This document shows, piece by piece, positions 1 through 7,211 of a stretch of DNA of 29,584 nucleotides (the stretch's first letter is position 1; each line of letters opens with the position of its first letter). Below the pieces are notes generated by a model. That model worked only from the letters and a program-made list of their open reading frames with translations, was not told the DNA's origin and did not search any database. The translations under genes and the position numbers were made by a program. The DNA is from an uncultured Chthonomonadaceae bacterium (GTDB taxonomy: Bacteria > Armatimonadota > Fimbriimonadia > Fimbriimonadales > Fimbriimonadaceae): assembly GCA_946479035.1 (NCBI GenBank), contig CAMLDW010000028.1, positions 1 to 29,584 on the forward strand, given 5' to 3'.

Positions 1-147
1 CTCCTGGGCCCGTTCCAGGAGCCTCTGGATCCGTTGAAAACTCCCCTGGACAGGCTCAAAACCCGCCTGGGAGCGCCCCGGTCGGCCTGGGACCGTTCCA
101 GGCGTTCCCGTCGAGGGTCCGGACGTCCGTCCAAGCGCTCCAGGACG
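1..147. repeat. Degenerate ~21-bp tandem repeat block
   Basis: Cutting the left edge into 21-base steps lines up a recurring pattern of CCTGG, a variable middle often containing CCGTT, then CCAGG. The clearest copies begin at 1 and 84; each is also a small hairpin (CCTGG and CCAGG arms around a 7-base loop). Copies starting near 22, 43 and 64 are more eroded, and those after 105 are barely recognisable. The array may extend left of the window. No convincing gene covers it. The rest of the gap to 308 shows nothing further that I can interpret. Confidence 0.5.
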
Positions 148-308
148 GGGAAACGGCGCGTTTTGAACCTGGCTCATCCCATGCGCACTGCCGCGCACGG
201 CTCCCGGTACACCGTGGGCGACCCACGGTCGCCCCATTTGAACCTGTATGAGCCTGGAGTTCTTCCCGATGGAGTGATCCAGTCGGTGGCCAGAGCATCC
301 GCTCCGCG

Positions 309-1100
309 CTACTTGGTTATGATGAGCTTTCTGAAGTCGCTTGCTACTCCCAGCGTGCGCTTGTCGTCAAACGCAATCACCGTCCACCGGTATTCACCTG
401 TCGGCATGTCCTTGGCATTCACGCTGAAAACCGGCTGTTCGCCAGCAGTGAACGCCCATATCCTCTGCGAGCCTTCTGGTTGTGCTTCGTCCAGCTTTGT
501 TGGCGTCAAGTGGATGCCGTAGGCCACCGCCTTGTCAATCGGCTTCCACGTGAGCATGATGTTCCCGCGCTTCGCCTTCGCACCGTTCCCTGGGCTGACG
601 AGGCTGACCTTGGTTGAGTCCGTTATGCCAGCGGGCACAAACTTTGGCGCCATGATATATGCACGTGCTAGATCAATTCGAAATGACTGGGCGTTAGATA
701 GATCCAGCTCAAGCGGCGTCGCCTTTTCTCCTCTCTTGACCTTTCCTTCAATTACTGTTTCACCATCAATTTGAAATCTAAAGGAGCCTCCGTCGTAGTC
801 CGCATCATCGGGCATTCCCAGAAAACCAACGAAGCTACTGTAGCGCCCATCAAGAGCATAAACTCCATAGCTTGAGTCGGCATGTACGTAACCGTCGAAG
901 ATTGTCCCAGCCACGGAAACCCTTTTGGTCAGGTCGCCACTGAACTGTTCCCCGGCGACACATTTTGGCCACCCGCTTTCCTGGCGCACCTCTGGTACCG
1001 AATTGATAGGCAGTGACGTCACATGCGACACGAAACCAAGGTTTGGAATTGCGAGGGACACGAGTACGAAGGCGCTTGCAATCAGTGTTTGTGTTTTCAT
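309..1100 (-). CDS. Exported protein with NPCBM-like beta domain and C-terminal Ig/FnIII-like domain
   Basis: This 263-residue protein starts with a signal peptide (positive MKTQ, then a hydrophobic stretch to about residue 22). Residues about 50-150 resemble NPCBM-type carbohydrate-associated modules: YSSFVGFLGMPDD, then SFRFQIDGETV and a closing segment on DLSNAQSFRIDLARA. From about 165 a second beta domain begins (VSLVSPGNGAKA, then LTWKPIDKAVAYG), typical of FnIII/Ig-like repeats. No catalytic residues are apparent, so a binding or surface role is likely. It follows the kinase gene by about 15 bases and is probably cotranscribed with it. The start has an AGGATGG-like ribosome site upstream. 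Its base composition is less GC-rich than genes to the right, like the kinase. The domain assignment is by eye and only moderate; the exported nature is clearer. Confidence 0.65.
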   Translation of the reverse strand: MKTQTLIASAFVLVSLAIPNLGFVSHVTSLPINSVPEVRQESGWPKCVAGEQFSGDLTKRVSVAGTIFDGYVHADSSYGVYALDGRYSSFVGFLGMPDDADYDGGSFRFQIDGETVIEGKVKRGEKATPLELDLSNAQSFRIDLARAYIMAPKFVPAGITDSTKVSLVSPGNGAKAKRGNIMLTWKPIDKAVAYGIHLTPTKLDEAQPEGSQRIWAFTAGEQPVFSVNAKDMPTGEYRWTVIAFDDKRTLGVASDFRKLIITK

Positions 1101-1115
1101 GATTGGTTTTCCATC

Positions 1116-2519
1116 CTAGTGTGGATCATCGTTCCCGAACCTCAACACGCGAGAGTTGCGAGGAGGCTCAGATTCCGAATTCGAGTCTGGCACAACTCTG
1201 GCTCGAGAAGGATCTTTGATGATGATCTCGTTCTTGCCAGGCTCTGTTATTTGTTCGCCGTTACCCGGCATTGATTGATCATCGGTTCGGGAGTCCGGAT
1301 TTGATTTGTCAGACGCTGTTGTTGAGCTTGGCGAACCGCTGGTCGTGGTGGGCGCCGTCTGGGTGAATCCTTGCGTGGGTCTGTACGTTGCCATACGACT
1401 CATGCACTGGATTGCCACAAAGAGCAAGTAGCCAGAGACCGCAACCCCAACGATCGCCTTCCACGGGACCTGCGATCCTGCCTGCGACACAGAGAGTGCA
1501 CGTACAGGCTGCGCGGCTCGCTGCGGCGACACTGCGACGCGGGGAGCCGCCTGTTGTATTGGTGCAAGTTGCTTTTGAGGAACAGGTGCCTGAGCGGCGA
1601 CCGGCTGCGCGGAGGCGTTCTGGTTGATTTGAGGAAGCCGGTTTGCTGCCACGACCGGCCGAACTGGTTTGGCGGAGCTTGATTGAGATAACCGTGACTT
1701 GATCGTCTTGCGAGCCTGCCTTAGCGCAGGAATCATGTCGTCGGCGCTTTGGAACCTGCCCTCTGGAGCCTTCGACAGCGCCTTTTGCACTATTGCCCAT
1801 GTGGCCGTGCTCATATGCGCGGGACGGATTGGATCGACATTGCATGTGGCGTGAGCTATGGCTACTTGGTCTGCACCCTCGAACGGTCTCGATCCGCTGC
1901 AAAGCATGTAGAGCAATGCTCCGACGCTAAACAGATCGCTTCGTGCATCGACTGGCATGCCTTTTAACTGCTCTGGAGGAGCGTAGCCGAGCGTGCCCCA
2001 GACTTGACCGGCTACCGTTAAGTTTGATTCGTAGGTGACCTTTGCAATTCCAAAGTCCGTTATCTTGATTGTGCCGTCTTCCAGAACGTGGACGTTGTCA
2101 GGTTTTATGTCCCGGTGAATGACCCCCTTGCCATGAGCAAAGGCAAGCCCCTTCAGGACTTCGATCGAAGTATCGATTGCCCGCACTTCGTCGAATTGGC
2201 CACTTCTCTCAATCTCTTTCCGCAGGCTCCTTCCTGTAAGCAGTTCCATCGCGATGAATGGAAGTCCAGCGTCTTGGCCGCTTTCGAAAACCGTCACAAG
2301 GTTCGGGTGGTTTAGTCCCCCGGCTGCCCGAGCTTCACGCAAGAAACGCCCTTCTCTCGTATTGCGCTCGTCCGTTGACGTCCCCGGCGCAAGATTGAGA
2401 ACCTTGACGGCGACTCGCCTATTGATGAGTGGGTCGAACCCCTCGTACACGATGTCCACCGACTGTGCGATTTCTCGAACAATCTCGTATTTGCCGATCT
2501 TGGTCGGGACGGCGTTCAA
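1116..2519 (-). CDS. Membrane-anchored Ser/Thr protein kinase (PknB-like) with divergent nucleotide loop
   Basis: This 467-residue Hanks-type kinase probably phosphorylates Thr/Ser of the neighbouring FHA/vWA proteins (inference). The catalytic domain spans about 10-270: ATP-binding Lys39 in VAVKVL, catalytic loop HRDIKPDN at 135-142, DFG at 155-157 and an activation-segment end reading GYAPPEQ. The glycine-rich loop is abnormal: where GxGxxG is expected the sequence is IAQSVDIVYEG (17-27), with none of the usual glycines. A Pro/Gln/Ala-rich linker (about 280-350) leads to one membrane segment at about 355-374 and a short polar Ser/Thr-rich tail outside. The start is TTG; it lies 9 bases after a relic copy of the vWA stop codon, which suggests the two genes were once directly adjacent. 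The sequence is less GC-rich than genes to the right. Kinase identity is certain; activity depends on tolerance of the odd loop. Confidence 0.92.
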   Translation of the reverse strand: MNAVPTKIGKYEIVREIAQSVDIVYEGFDPLINRRVAVKVLNLAPGTSTDERNTREGRFLREARAAGGLNHPNLVTVFESGQDAGLPFIAMELLTGRSLRKEIERSGQFDEVRAIDTSIEVLKGLAFAHGKGVIHRDIKPDNVHVLEDGTIKITDFGIAKVTYESNLTVAGQVWGTLGYAPPEQLKGMPVDARSDLFSVGALLYMLCSGSRPFEGADQVAIAHATCNVDPIRPAHMSTATWAIVQKALSKAPEGRFQSADDMIPALRQARKTIKSRLSQSSSAKPVRPVVAANRLPQINQNASAQPVAAQAPVPQKQLAPIQQAAPRVAVSPQRAAQPVRALSVSQAGSQVPWKAIVGVAVSGYLLFVAIQCMSRMATYRPTQGFTQTAPTTTSGSPSSTTASDKSNPDSRTDDQSMPGNGEQITEPGKNEIIIKDPSRARVVPDSNSESEPPRNSRVLRFGNDDPH

Positions 2520-2529
2520 CGTTCGTTTC

Positions 2530-2596
2530 TACTTCTTCCCCTGGTCCAGGTGCAGCATGGTGCCCATCAGCGTCTTCTCCGCCCCACCCACGTCGC
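2530..2596. repeat. 67-bp direct duplication, left copy (relic of vWA gene 3' end)
   Basis: This segment matches 3189-3255 in the same orientation with two mismatches (at 2586 and 2589). Read on the minus strand it encodes the last residues of the vWA protein (ending HLDQGKK) followed by TAG. The functional copy at 3188-3255 ends in TAA. The two copies bracket the DUF559 gene and its palindromic repeats, as a target duplication would. Confidence 0.9.
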
Positions 2597-2606
2597 GGCG
2601 CTCCGG

Positions 2607-2643
2607 TTCCCTCCCCCTTGGGGGAGGGTTAGGGAGAGGGTGA
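2607..2643 (-). repeat. GC-rich palindromic repeat A (inverted relative to B)
   Basis: The core CCCTCCCCCTTGGGGGAGGG (2609-2628) is a near-perfect palindrome that can fold into a hairpin, followed by TTAGGGAGAGGGTGA. Its reverse complement matches repeat B (3091-3127) at 34 of 37 positions. A and B therefore form inverted repeats around the DUF559 gene. Repeats of this style are known to me as abundant dispersed elements in several high-GC phyla. Confidence 0.85.
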
Positions 2644-2687
2644 GCTTGCAGTAGCCTCTTGCACATCGGATAACCTGGAGTATATCC

Positions 2688-3071
2688 ATGGAGCTTCCGC
2701 GCCCAAGCCCAGCGCAGACGAAAAAAGTTCGCAGACTCCGAAAGGAGATGTCCGAGTCTCAGAAGAAGCTCTGGCAGGAGCTGCGCGCGAACCGCATCGG
2801 GTTTTGGTTCAAGCGCGAGTTCCCGCTTGGCCCCTGCTCGCTCGACTTCTATTGCCATGAGGCATTGTTGTGCGTCGAGGTGGACGGCGAACAGCACGAC
2901 CCCGCCCGCGATTTGGAGAGGGACGCCGCGCTTCTTTCACTCGGCGTTATGACTCTGCGGTCCAAGTCGCGGGAGTGTTTCTCGGACCCTGGTCTTGTTG
3001 CGAAGAACATTCTCTTGATCTGTATCGAGCGGACTGGGCGTGATCCGTTTCCCGCTCCGCATGGGCGATGA
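2688..3071 (+). CDS. DUF559 / Vsr-like endonuclease-fold protein
   Basis: This 127-residue protein has the classic DUF559 layout. A basic N-terminal helix (VRRLRKEMSESQKKLWQELR, about 13-32) is followed by the REFPLGPCSLDFYCHEALLCVEVDG core (about 44-68). The Asp of LDFYC and the Glu of VEVDG are the expected metal/catalytic residues, and DGEQHD and a later LRSKS strand also fit. DUF559 belongs to the Vsr/PD-(D/E)XK-like nuclease superfamily; no specific biological role is established. It is encoded against its neighbours, lies between inverted palindromic repeats and is bracketed by a 67-bp duplication, so it looks like the gene of a small inserted cassette. The ATG at 2688 has GGAG about eight bases upstream. 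It is intact and full length for the family, with no sign of decay. Confidence 0.88.
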   Translation: MELPRPSPAQTKKVRRLRKEMSESQKKLWQELRANRIGFWFKREFPLGPCSLDFYCHEALLCVEVDGEQHDPARDLERDAALLSLGVMTLRSKSRECFSDPGLVAKNILLICIERTGRDPFPAPHGR

Positions 3072-3090
3072 GGAAAGGACTTAATTGTTT

Positions 3091-3127
3091 GCACCCTCTC
3101 CCTTGCCCTCCCCCAAGGGGGAGGGAA
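3091..3127 (+). repeat. GC-rich palindromic repeat B
   Basis: It reads GCACCCTCTCCCTTGCC and then the palindromic core CCCTCCCCCAAGGGGGAGGG. It begins 20 bases after the DUF559 stop codon and is the inverted partner of repeat A. It can also form a strong hairpin in a transcript. Confidence 0.85.
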
Positions 3128-3133
3128 TGCTCG

Positions 3134-3168
3134 GCACCCTCTGCCTCTTCTCCCCCAAGGGGGAGGGG
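3134..3168 (+). repeat. GC-rich palindromic repeat C (diverged tandem copy of B)
   Basis: This is a second, more diverged copy in the same orientation as B, six bases after it. It begins GCACCCTCTGCCTCTT and ends in CTCCCCCAAGGGGGAGGGG. Compared with B it has a one-base deletion and substitutions in the spacer. Having two repeats on the 3' side and one on the 5' side makes the cassette asymmetric. Confidence 0.75.
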
Positions 3169-3187
3169 CGGCGTGCGACCTCAAGCG

Positions 3188-4561
3188 TTACTTCTTCCCC
3201 TGGTCCAGGTGCAGCATGGTGCCCATCAGCGTCTTCTCCGCCCCGCCGACGTCGCCGGACTTCAAAGCGTTCATCGCCATCGTCACCTCCTGCGCGTCGG
3301 CCGTGCGACCGTCGGCCAAGAGCAGCGCCTGCGTCTTCTGCAGTTCCGCCATCGCCTGCGCCGGCGAGATCGCCATCGTCTTCAGCCCCATGATCGTCTT
3401 TTCGACCACGCGCGAGGCCGCCGAGACCTGGTGCGCCGAAGCCACGCGAGGATCGGGAGCCACAGAATAGCGAGAAGCGTCCGCCGTGAACTCCATCACC
3501 AAGTCCAACGGCACGGTCTTCGCCGTGCCGCTCGCGGCGTCCTCATAAGACAACTTTCCGGTCGCGACGACGTAGTGCCCAAGCGGGTGGTTGTCGAAGT
3601 CGAGGTCCAGCACCTGCTGCAGCACCCCTCCGCGCTCAAGGTCGGCCATCTCCAGCTCGACCGAACTGTCTGAGCCGACCGCGCCGATCCCCGTGCCGCC
3701 GCGCAGCGACACCCACCGAGACAACCGCAAAGACAAACGCACGTGCATCGCCGCGACCGTGATCAGCTTCTCGAGCTCCGTGCGGAAAACCTCCGGGATC
3801 AACTGCGGCTGCGCGATGTAGTAGTAGTTGCCGCCGGTCTTCTTCGCCATCGCCGCGAGCAGCTCTTCGTTGTACTCCGAGCCGAAGCCGAGGAACGTGC
3901 ACGTGATCCCGCGCGCCTTGATGTCGCCCGCGTGGGTCACGAGCGGCTGGAAGTCCTTGATCCCCGCGGTCGGCTCACCGTCGGTCAGGAACACCATGCG
4001 CGTCGCGCGCGTCTTGTCCTCGTTCGCGCCGAGCTGCTGCGCGGCCAGCGTCATCGCGTCGGAGATGTTCGTCGTGTAGCCCGGCTGGATCTGCGCCACG
4101 CCGTCCTTGATCGCCTGCTTGTTCGTCACGCGCTGCGGCGGCATCAGCACGTCCACGGTCTCGTCGAAAACGACGATGGAGAGCACGTCGTTGGGCGAAA
4201 GCAGATCCACAACGTACTGGATCGCCTGCTTGGCGTATTCGAGCGGCGGGCCCTCCATCGAGCCGCTGCGGTCCAGCGCCAGGCAAAGGTTCAAGGGCGT
4301 GCGCGCCCCGCCCGTCGCGACCCCAGGCAGGCCGGTCGAATCCCCCGCCGCGACCTCGATCAAGAACTGCTCGCGCGCCGGGCCGTTCGCCATCGAGGCG
4401 GTGCGGCTCGGCGTCACGGTGACGGACACGGGGTCGACGGGCGCCCAAGCGGTCGTGCGGTTCGCATCTCCGACCGGCGGCGCGGACATCGCCTGCGTGC
4501 GGTTGTCCATCGGCGATCCGACGACGGTCTTGTTGGGGTCGAACTTCTGCGTCTTGTCCAT
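3188..4561 (-). CDS. von Willebrand factor A (vWA) domain protein with N-terminal threonine motifs
   Basis: This is a 457-residue cytosolic vWA protein with no signal peptide or membrane segment. The vWA domain begins at about 88: the metal (MIDAS) site is DRSGS at 97-101, with Thr163/164 (GYTTNISD) and Asp194 (FLTDGEPT) completing it, so metal-dependent ligand binding looks intact. A beta-rich region follows, ending in a helical tail (about 400-457). The first 25 residues carry three spaced Thr motifs (DKTQKF, NKTVVG, NRTQAM), which look like potential kinase sites read by FHA domains (inference). It follows the two-FHA gene by 13 bases, with GGGAGG in that gap. Its last 22 codons are duplicated beyond the DUF559 cassette (2530-2596), which shows the kinase gene once followed directly. 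This protein could act as a scaffold in the signalling module; its partners are unknown. Confidence 0.88.
   Translation of the reverse strand: MDKTQKFDPNKTVVGSPMDNRTQAMSAPPVGDANRTTAWAPVDPVSVTVTPSRTASMANGPAREQFLIEVAAGDSTGLPGVATGGARTPLNLCLALDRSGSMEGPPLEYAKQAIQYVVDLLSPNDVLSIVVFDETVDVLMPPQRVTNKQAIKDGVAQIQPGYTTNISDAMTLAAQQLGANEDKTRATRMVFLTDGEPTAGIKDFQPLVTHAGDIKARGITCTFLGFGSEYNEELLAAMAKKTGGNYYYIAQPQLIPEVFRTELEKLITVAAMHVRLSLRLSRWVSLRGGTGIGAVGSDSSVELEMADLERGGVLQQVLDLDFDNHPLGHYVVATGKLSYEDAASGTAKTVPLDLVMEFTADASRYSVAPDPRVASAHQVSAASRVVEKTIMGLKTMAISPAQAMAELQKTQALLLADGRTADAQEVTMAMNALKSGDVGGAEKTLMGTMLHLDQGKK
3189..3255. repeat. 67-bp direct duplication, right copy (functional vWA gene 3' end)
   Basis: This is the partner of 2530-2596 and lies inside the intact vWA reading frame. 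The first base outside the repeat on the left is the third base of the stop codon: TAA here, TAG in the other copy. Confidence 0.9.
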
Positions 4562-4574
4562 TCAGTGGCCTCCC

Positions 4575-5978
4575 TTACTCTACACGAAACGTGCTGTTGC
4601 CTATTGTAACCGTGTCGCCGCTCTTTAGGAGCGCGGACGGCACGCGCTGTCCGTTGACGAACGTGCCGTTGGTGCTGCCCAGGTCCTGCACCGTGACGCC
4701 GCCGGGCCCGGGCGAGAACACGGCGTGCCGGCGCGAGGCGTTCGAGTCGGAGCCGAGCCCGATGCCTGCCGCCTCCCTGCCCGCTTCGAGCGGCGCGGTC
4801 ACGTTGAACCGCTGCCCGGCGAGCGGGCCGGAGGTGGCTACGAGCGTCGTCGCCGGGGCACGGCCAACGCTGGCGAACGCCTGCGTCGGCTGGAGCGTCT
4901 GCGGTGCGCCCGGCATCGTTCCTGCCGGCGCCTGGTACGGCTGCTGGATCGGGCTCAGCGGCTGTTGGGCAGGTGCGCCCATCGGCACGGCCTGCGCCCG
5001 CCCTTCCTGCATCGCGCGCGCCGCCGAGTCCTTCATCAGGAACTGCAGGTTGTGCGAGCCGATCTGGAACGTGTCGCCGGGCGAGAGGACCGCGTTCGGC
5101 ACGCGCTGGTTGTTCCAGCCGATCCCGATCGCCGTGCCCTGGTCCTGGACCACGTACTGGCGCCCCTGCCGAAAGATGATCGCGTGCAGCGGCGCGACGT
5201 TGTCGTCCCCGAAGAGCGGCACGTGCGCGCGCTCGTCGCGACCGATCATCGTCTGCTCGTTGTCGATCGGCCACTCCTTCCCCTCGTTGCGCCCCAGCAC
5301 GAGCCGCACCCACGCCTGGCGCGTCACGCGGTCCATGATCGCCACGAACAGCCCGACCGCCACGCCAAGCCCGACCGCCAGGATCGCCCGGCTCGGCCCG
5401 CCGATCTCCTGCATCATCCCGGGCGGCGGAGTGACCGTCGGCCCCGCGCTCAGCAGCGTCTGCGAGACCGTGCCCGCCAGCAGGTCGAACCCGAAACCGA
5501 CGAAGAGCCCGCCGACCGTGCCGCCCATCAGCCCGGCGACCAGCCCGCGCTTGGACCTCAGCGTCGCGCCGATCGCCACGCCCATGCAGAGCCCGATCGG
5601 GAAGAGCGCGAGCGCCCGCGCGACCATCCGCCCCGGCATGTCCATGTACGCGATCCCGCCCGCCGGCACGTGCATGATCATCGCCGCGAGCTGGGCGCCG
5701 ATGCTCGCGCCGATCGTGCTGCCGATCGCGCCGAAAACGAGCCCGAGCAGCCCGTTCTCGATCGCTTGGCGGCGGCTGCCGCGAGCGATCCCCTGCAGCG
5801 CGCCCGCCGTCAGGCCGACCAGCGCGCCGATCAGGAAGATGAGCCACGTCTGCCCCGCGCCGATCGGCTGCTTCGAGGGGTCGATCGGGATGAAGCGGTC
5901 CGCGAAAGGCTCGGTCACGAGCCATGCGAGCAGCCCCGCTGTGCCGCAAGCTATCGAGCGGAAGAAGACCTGCCCCAT
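4575..5978 (-). CDS. Polytopic membrane protein with two C-terminal FHA domains
   Basis: This 467-residue protein has an N-terminal half (about 1-235) with repeated hydrophobic, glycine-rich helices, about six or seven membrane segments (for example TWLIFLIGALVGLTAGAL, and AILAVGLGVAVGLFVAIM near 210-230). Two cytosolic FHA domains follow. The first (about 250-330) is weak: it keeps IGRDE and a His but has lost the usual Ser and the STNGT loop, reading GTAIGIGWNNQRV. The second (about 375-467) is canonical: Gly-Arg, SRRHA, DLGSTNGTFVNGQRV. FHA domains bind phosphothreonine, so the second domain probably docks a partner phosphorylated by the nearby kinase, and the first may have a structural role. 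A Pro/Gln-rich linker separates them. The ATG directly abuts the upstream gene's TAG, and the ribosome site GAGGAG lies within that gene's last codons, implying translational coupling. Confidence 0.88.
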   Translation of the reverse strand: MGQVFFRSIACGTAGLLAWLVTEPFADRFIPIDPSKQPIGAGQTWLIFLIGALVGLTAGALQGIARGSRRQAIENGLLGLVFGAIGSTIGASIGAQLAAMIMHVPAGGIAYMDMPGRMVARALALFPIGLCMGVAIGATLRSKRGLVAGLMGGTVGGLFVGFGFDLLAGTVSQTLLSAGPTVTPPPGMMQEIGGPSRAILAVGLGVAVGLFVAIMDRVTRQAWVRLVLGRNEGKEWPIDNEQTMIGRDERAHVPLFGDDNVAPLHAIIFRQGRQYVVQDQGTAIGIGWNNQRVPNAVLSPGDTFQIGSHNLQFLMKDSAARAMQEGRAQAVPMGAPAQQPLSPIQQPYQAPAGTMPGAPQTLQPTQAFASVGRAPATTLVATSGPLAGQRFNVTAPLEAGREAAGIGLGSDSNASRRHAVFSPGPGGVTVQDLGSTNGTFVNGQRVPSALLKSGDTVTIGNSTFRVE

Positions 5979-7211
5979 CTACTCCTCGTAGCGGTACTGC
6001 ACGGCGCCGAACTGCACCGTGTCGCCCGGGCTGAGCGCCGTCGGCCCAGCGATCCGGTGGCCGTTGACGAACGTGCCGTTCGTGCTCCCTGCGTCTTCGA
6101 GCGTCACCGAGTCGCCGGTGCGGACCAGCTTGGCGTGCGTGCGGCTGACGCTGCTCTCGCCGGCCAGCGCAAGCTGGCGGTCGGGCTCGCGCCCGACGGT
6201 CTGCTCGCCGTCCATCACGATGTAGAGCGAGCCGTCCGCCTTGACGAGCCGCGGGTTCTTGACGACCGGCGCGCCGGGCATTGCGACGGGGCCGGAGTCG
6301 GATGGGGTCGGAGCGGAGTTGTCGAGGATGATCTGCTTCGGCGGGCCCGCGGGCTTCTTGAGCGCGGCCGCCGGGTCTTGCGGGTCGCCGGGGACGTGTA
6401 CCCCTGCCTTCTTCAGCGCGCCCGCGACCTGGTCGGGGTTGGCCTGGACGTACCGCCAGACCGCATAGCTGATGCCGCCGATCACCAGAAGCCCAATCAG
6501 AATGTTGACCAGCGTCAGGGCACCGTTGGTGCGCGGCGCGGGCTCTTGGGGCTTGCCGCCCTTGTCGTCCCCCTTCAGCTCGGTCTTGGGCTCGGCCTTG
6601 GCCGGCGGCGCGACGGTCTCGACCTCGTCCTCGATGGTCAGCGCGAGCGGGTTGGCCGACTCCATCCCCGACTTGACCGAGAACGTCTGCGCGGAGAGGC
6701 TCTTCTCCGCCCCGGCCGATTTGTAGTCCGCGGTGACCTCGACGTCGCCGAAAGGCACGACGAAGAAGCTCGCGGTGCCGTTGTCCGCGGCTGTGAGCAG
6801 CGCCTCCAGCGCCTCGCCTCCCGCCCTCATGTGCAGAACCGCCGTGGCGACCGGCTTTCCGCCGTGCTGTACGCTGAACGCCACTCGGTAAGCGTACGCG
6901 GCGTCCGAGGCCTTCACCGCCCACGAACCCGCTTTGACCACTTGGTCAAGCGGCCTGGCGGCGACGTCGCCGGTCTTGGTGTCGCAGACGTACACCGACT
7001 TGTCCTTCGTCTGTTCGGGCACGTCCAGCTCGACGGCCTTGCCGCTGACGGTCTGGTGCTCAGGGACGGTGTGCTCCTTCCCCTTCTCCTGGATCCAAAC
7101 CGTGCGTTGCCCCTCGCCTTCGAACTCGATCCGGACCTTCTTGGCGCTTTGCGCCTGGACGAACGTGGCGGCGAAGAGCAGCGCGCAAAGCCCTGCTAGT
7201 CTTGGTACCAC
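5979..7211 (-). CDS. Exported/membrane-anchored protein with C-terminal FHA domain
   Basis: This 410-residue protein has an N-terminal signal-like segment (PRLAGLCALLFAATFVQAQ). A beta-rich region follows to about 205, presumably outside the membrane. An acidic/Pro-rich stretch, one membrane segment (LVNILIGLLVIGGISYAVW, about 232-250), a cytosolic linker and an FHA domain (about 320-410) complete it. The FHA domain has the key residues: VGRE, SVSRTHAKL and DAGSTNGTFVNGHRI. This is the topology of a receptor that joins an external domain to an internal phosphothreonine reader. The GTG start lies inside the end of nnr (16-base overlap). No alternative in-frame start fits the signal segment better. 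The external region is not one I recognise. Confidence 0.85.
   Translation of the reverse strand: MVPRLAGLCALLFAATFVQAQSAKKVRIEFEGEGQRTVWIQEKGKEHTVPEHQTVSGKAVELDVPEQTKDKSVYVCDTKTGDVAARPLDQVVKAGSWAVKASDAAYAYRVAFSVQHGGKPVATAVLHMRAGGEALEALLTAADNGTASFFVVPFGDVEVTADYKSAGAEKSLSAQTFSVKSGMESANPLALTIEDEVETVAPPAKAEPKTELKGDDKGGKPQEPAPRTNGALTLVNILIGLLVIGGISYAVWRYVQANPDQVAGALKKAGVHVPGDPQDPAAALKKPAGPPKQIILDNSAPTPSDSGPVAMPGAPVVKNPRLVKADGSLYIVMDGEQTVGREPDRQLALAGESSVSRTHAKLVRTGDSVTLEDAGSTNGTFVNGHRIAGPTALSPGDTVQFGAVQYRYEE

Noticed and set aside
1..147. CRISPR array
   Set aside because: Repeats are 21 bp with no unique spacers between them and are strongly eroded; no cas gene is present.
34..522. Plus-strand frame over the left-edge repeats
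   Set aside because: It runs into the antisense of the exported-protein gene and has no ribosome site or recognisable domain.
2529..2897. Minus-strand frame ending in the vWA C-terminal peptide
   Set aside because: It is antisense to the DUF559 gene; the vWA-like end comes from the 67-bp duplication and the rest is repeat translation.
4414..7199. Long open frames opposite or shifted to the FHA genes (4414-6924 minus, 4725-7199 plus)
   Set aside because: They are Arg/Ala/Gly-rich shadow translations of high-GC genes, with no motif or ribosome site, and they overlap genes with clear domains.
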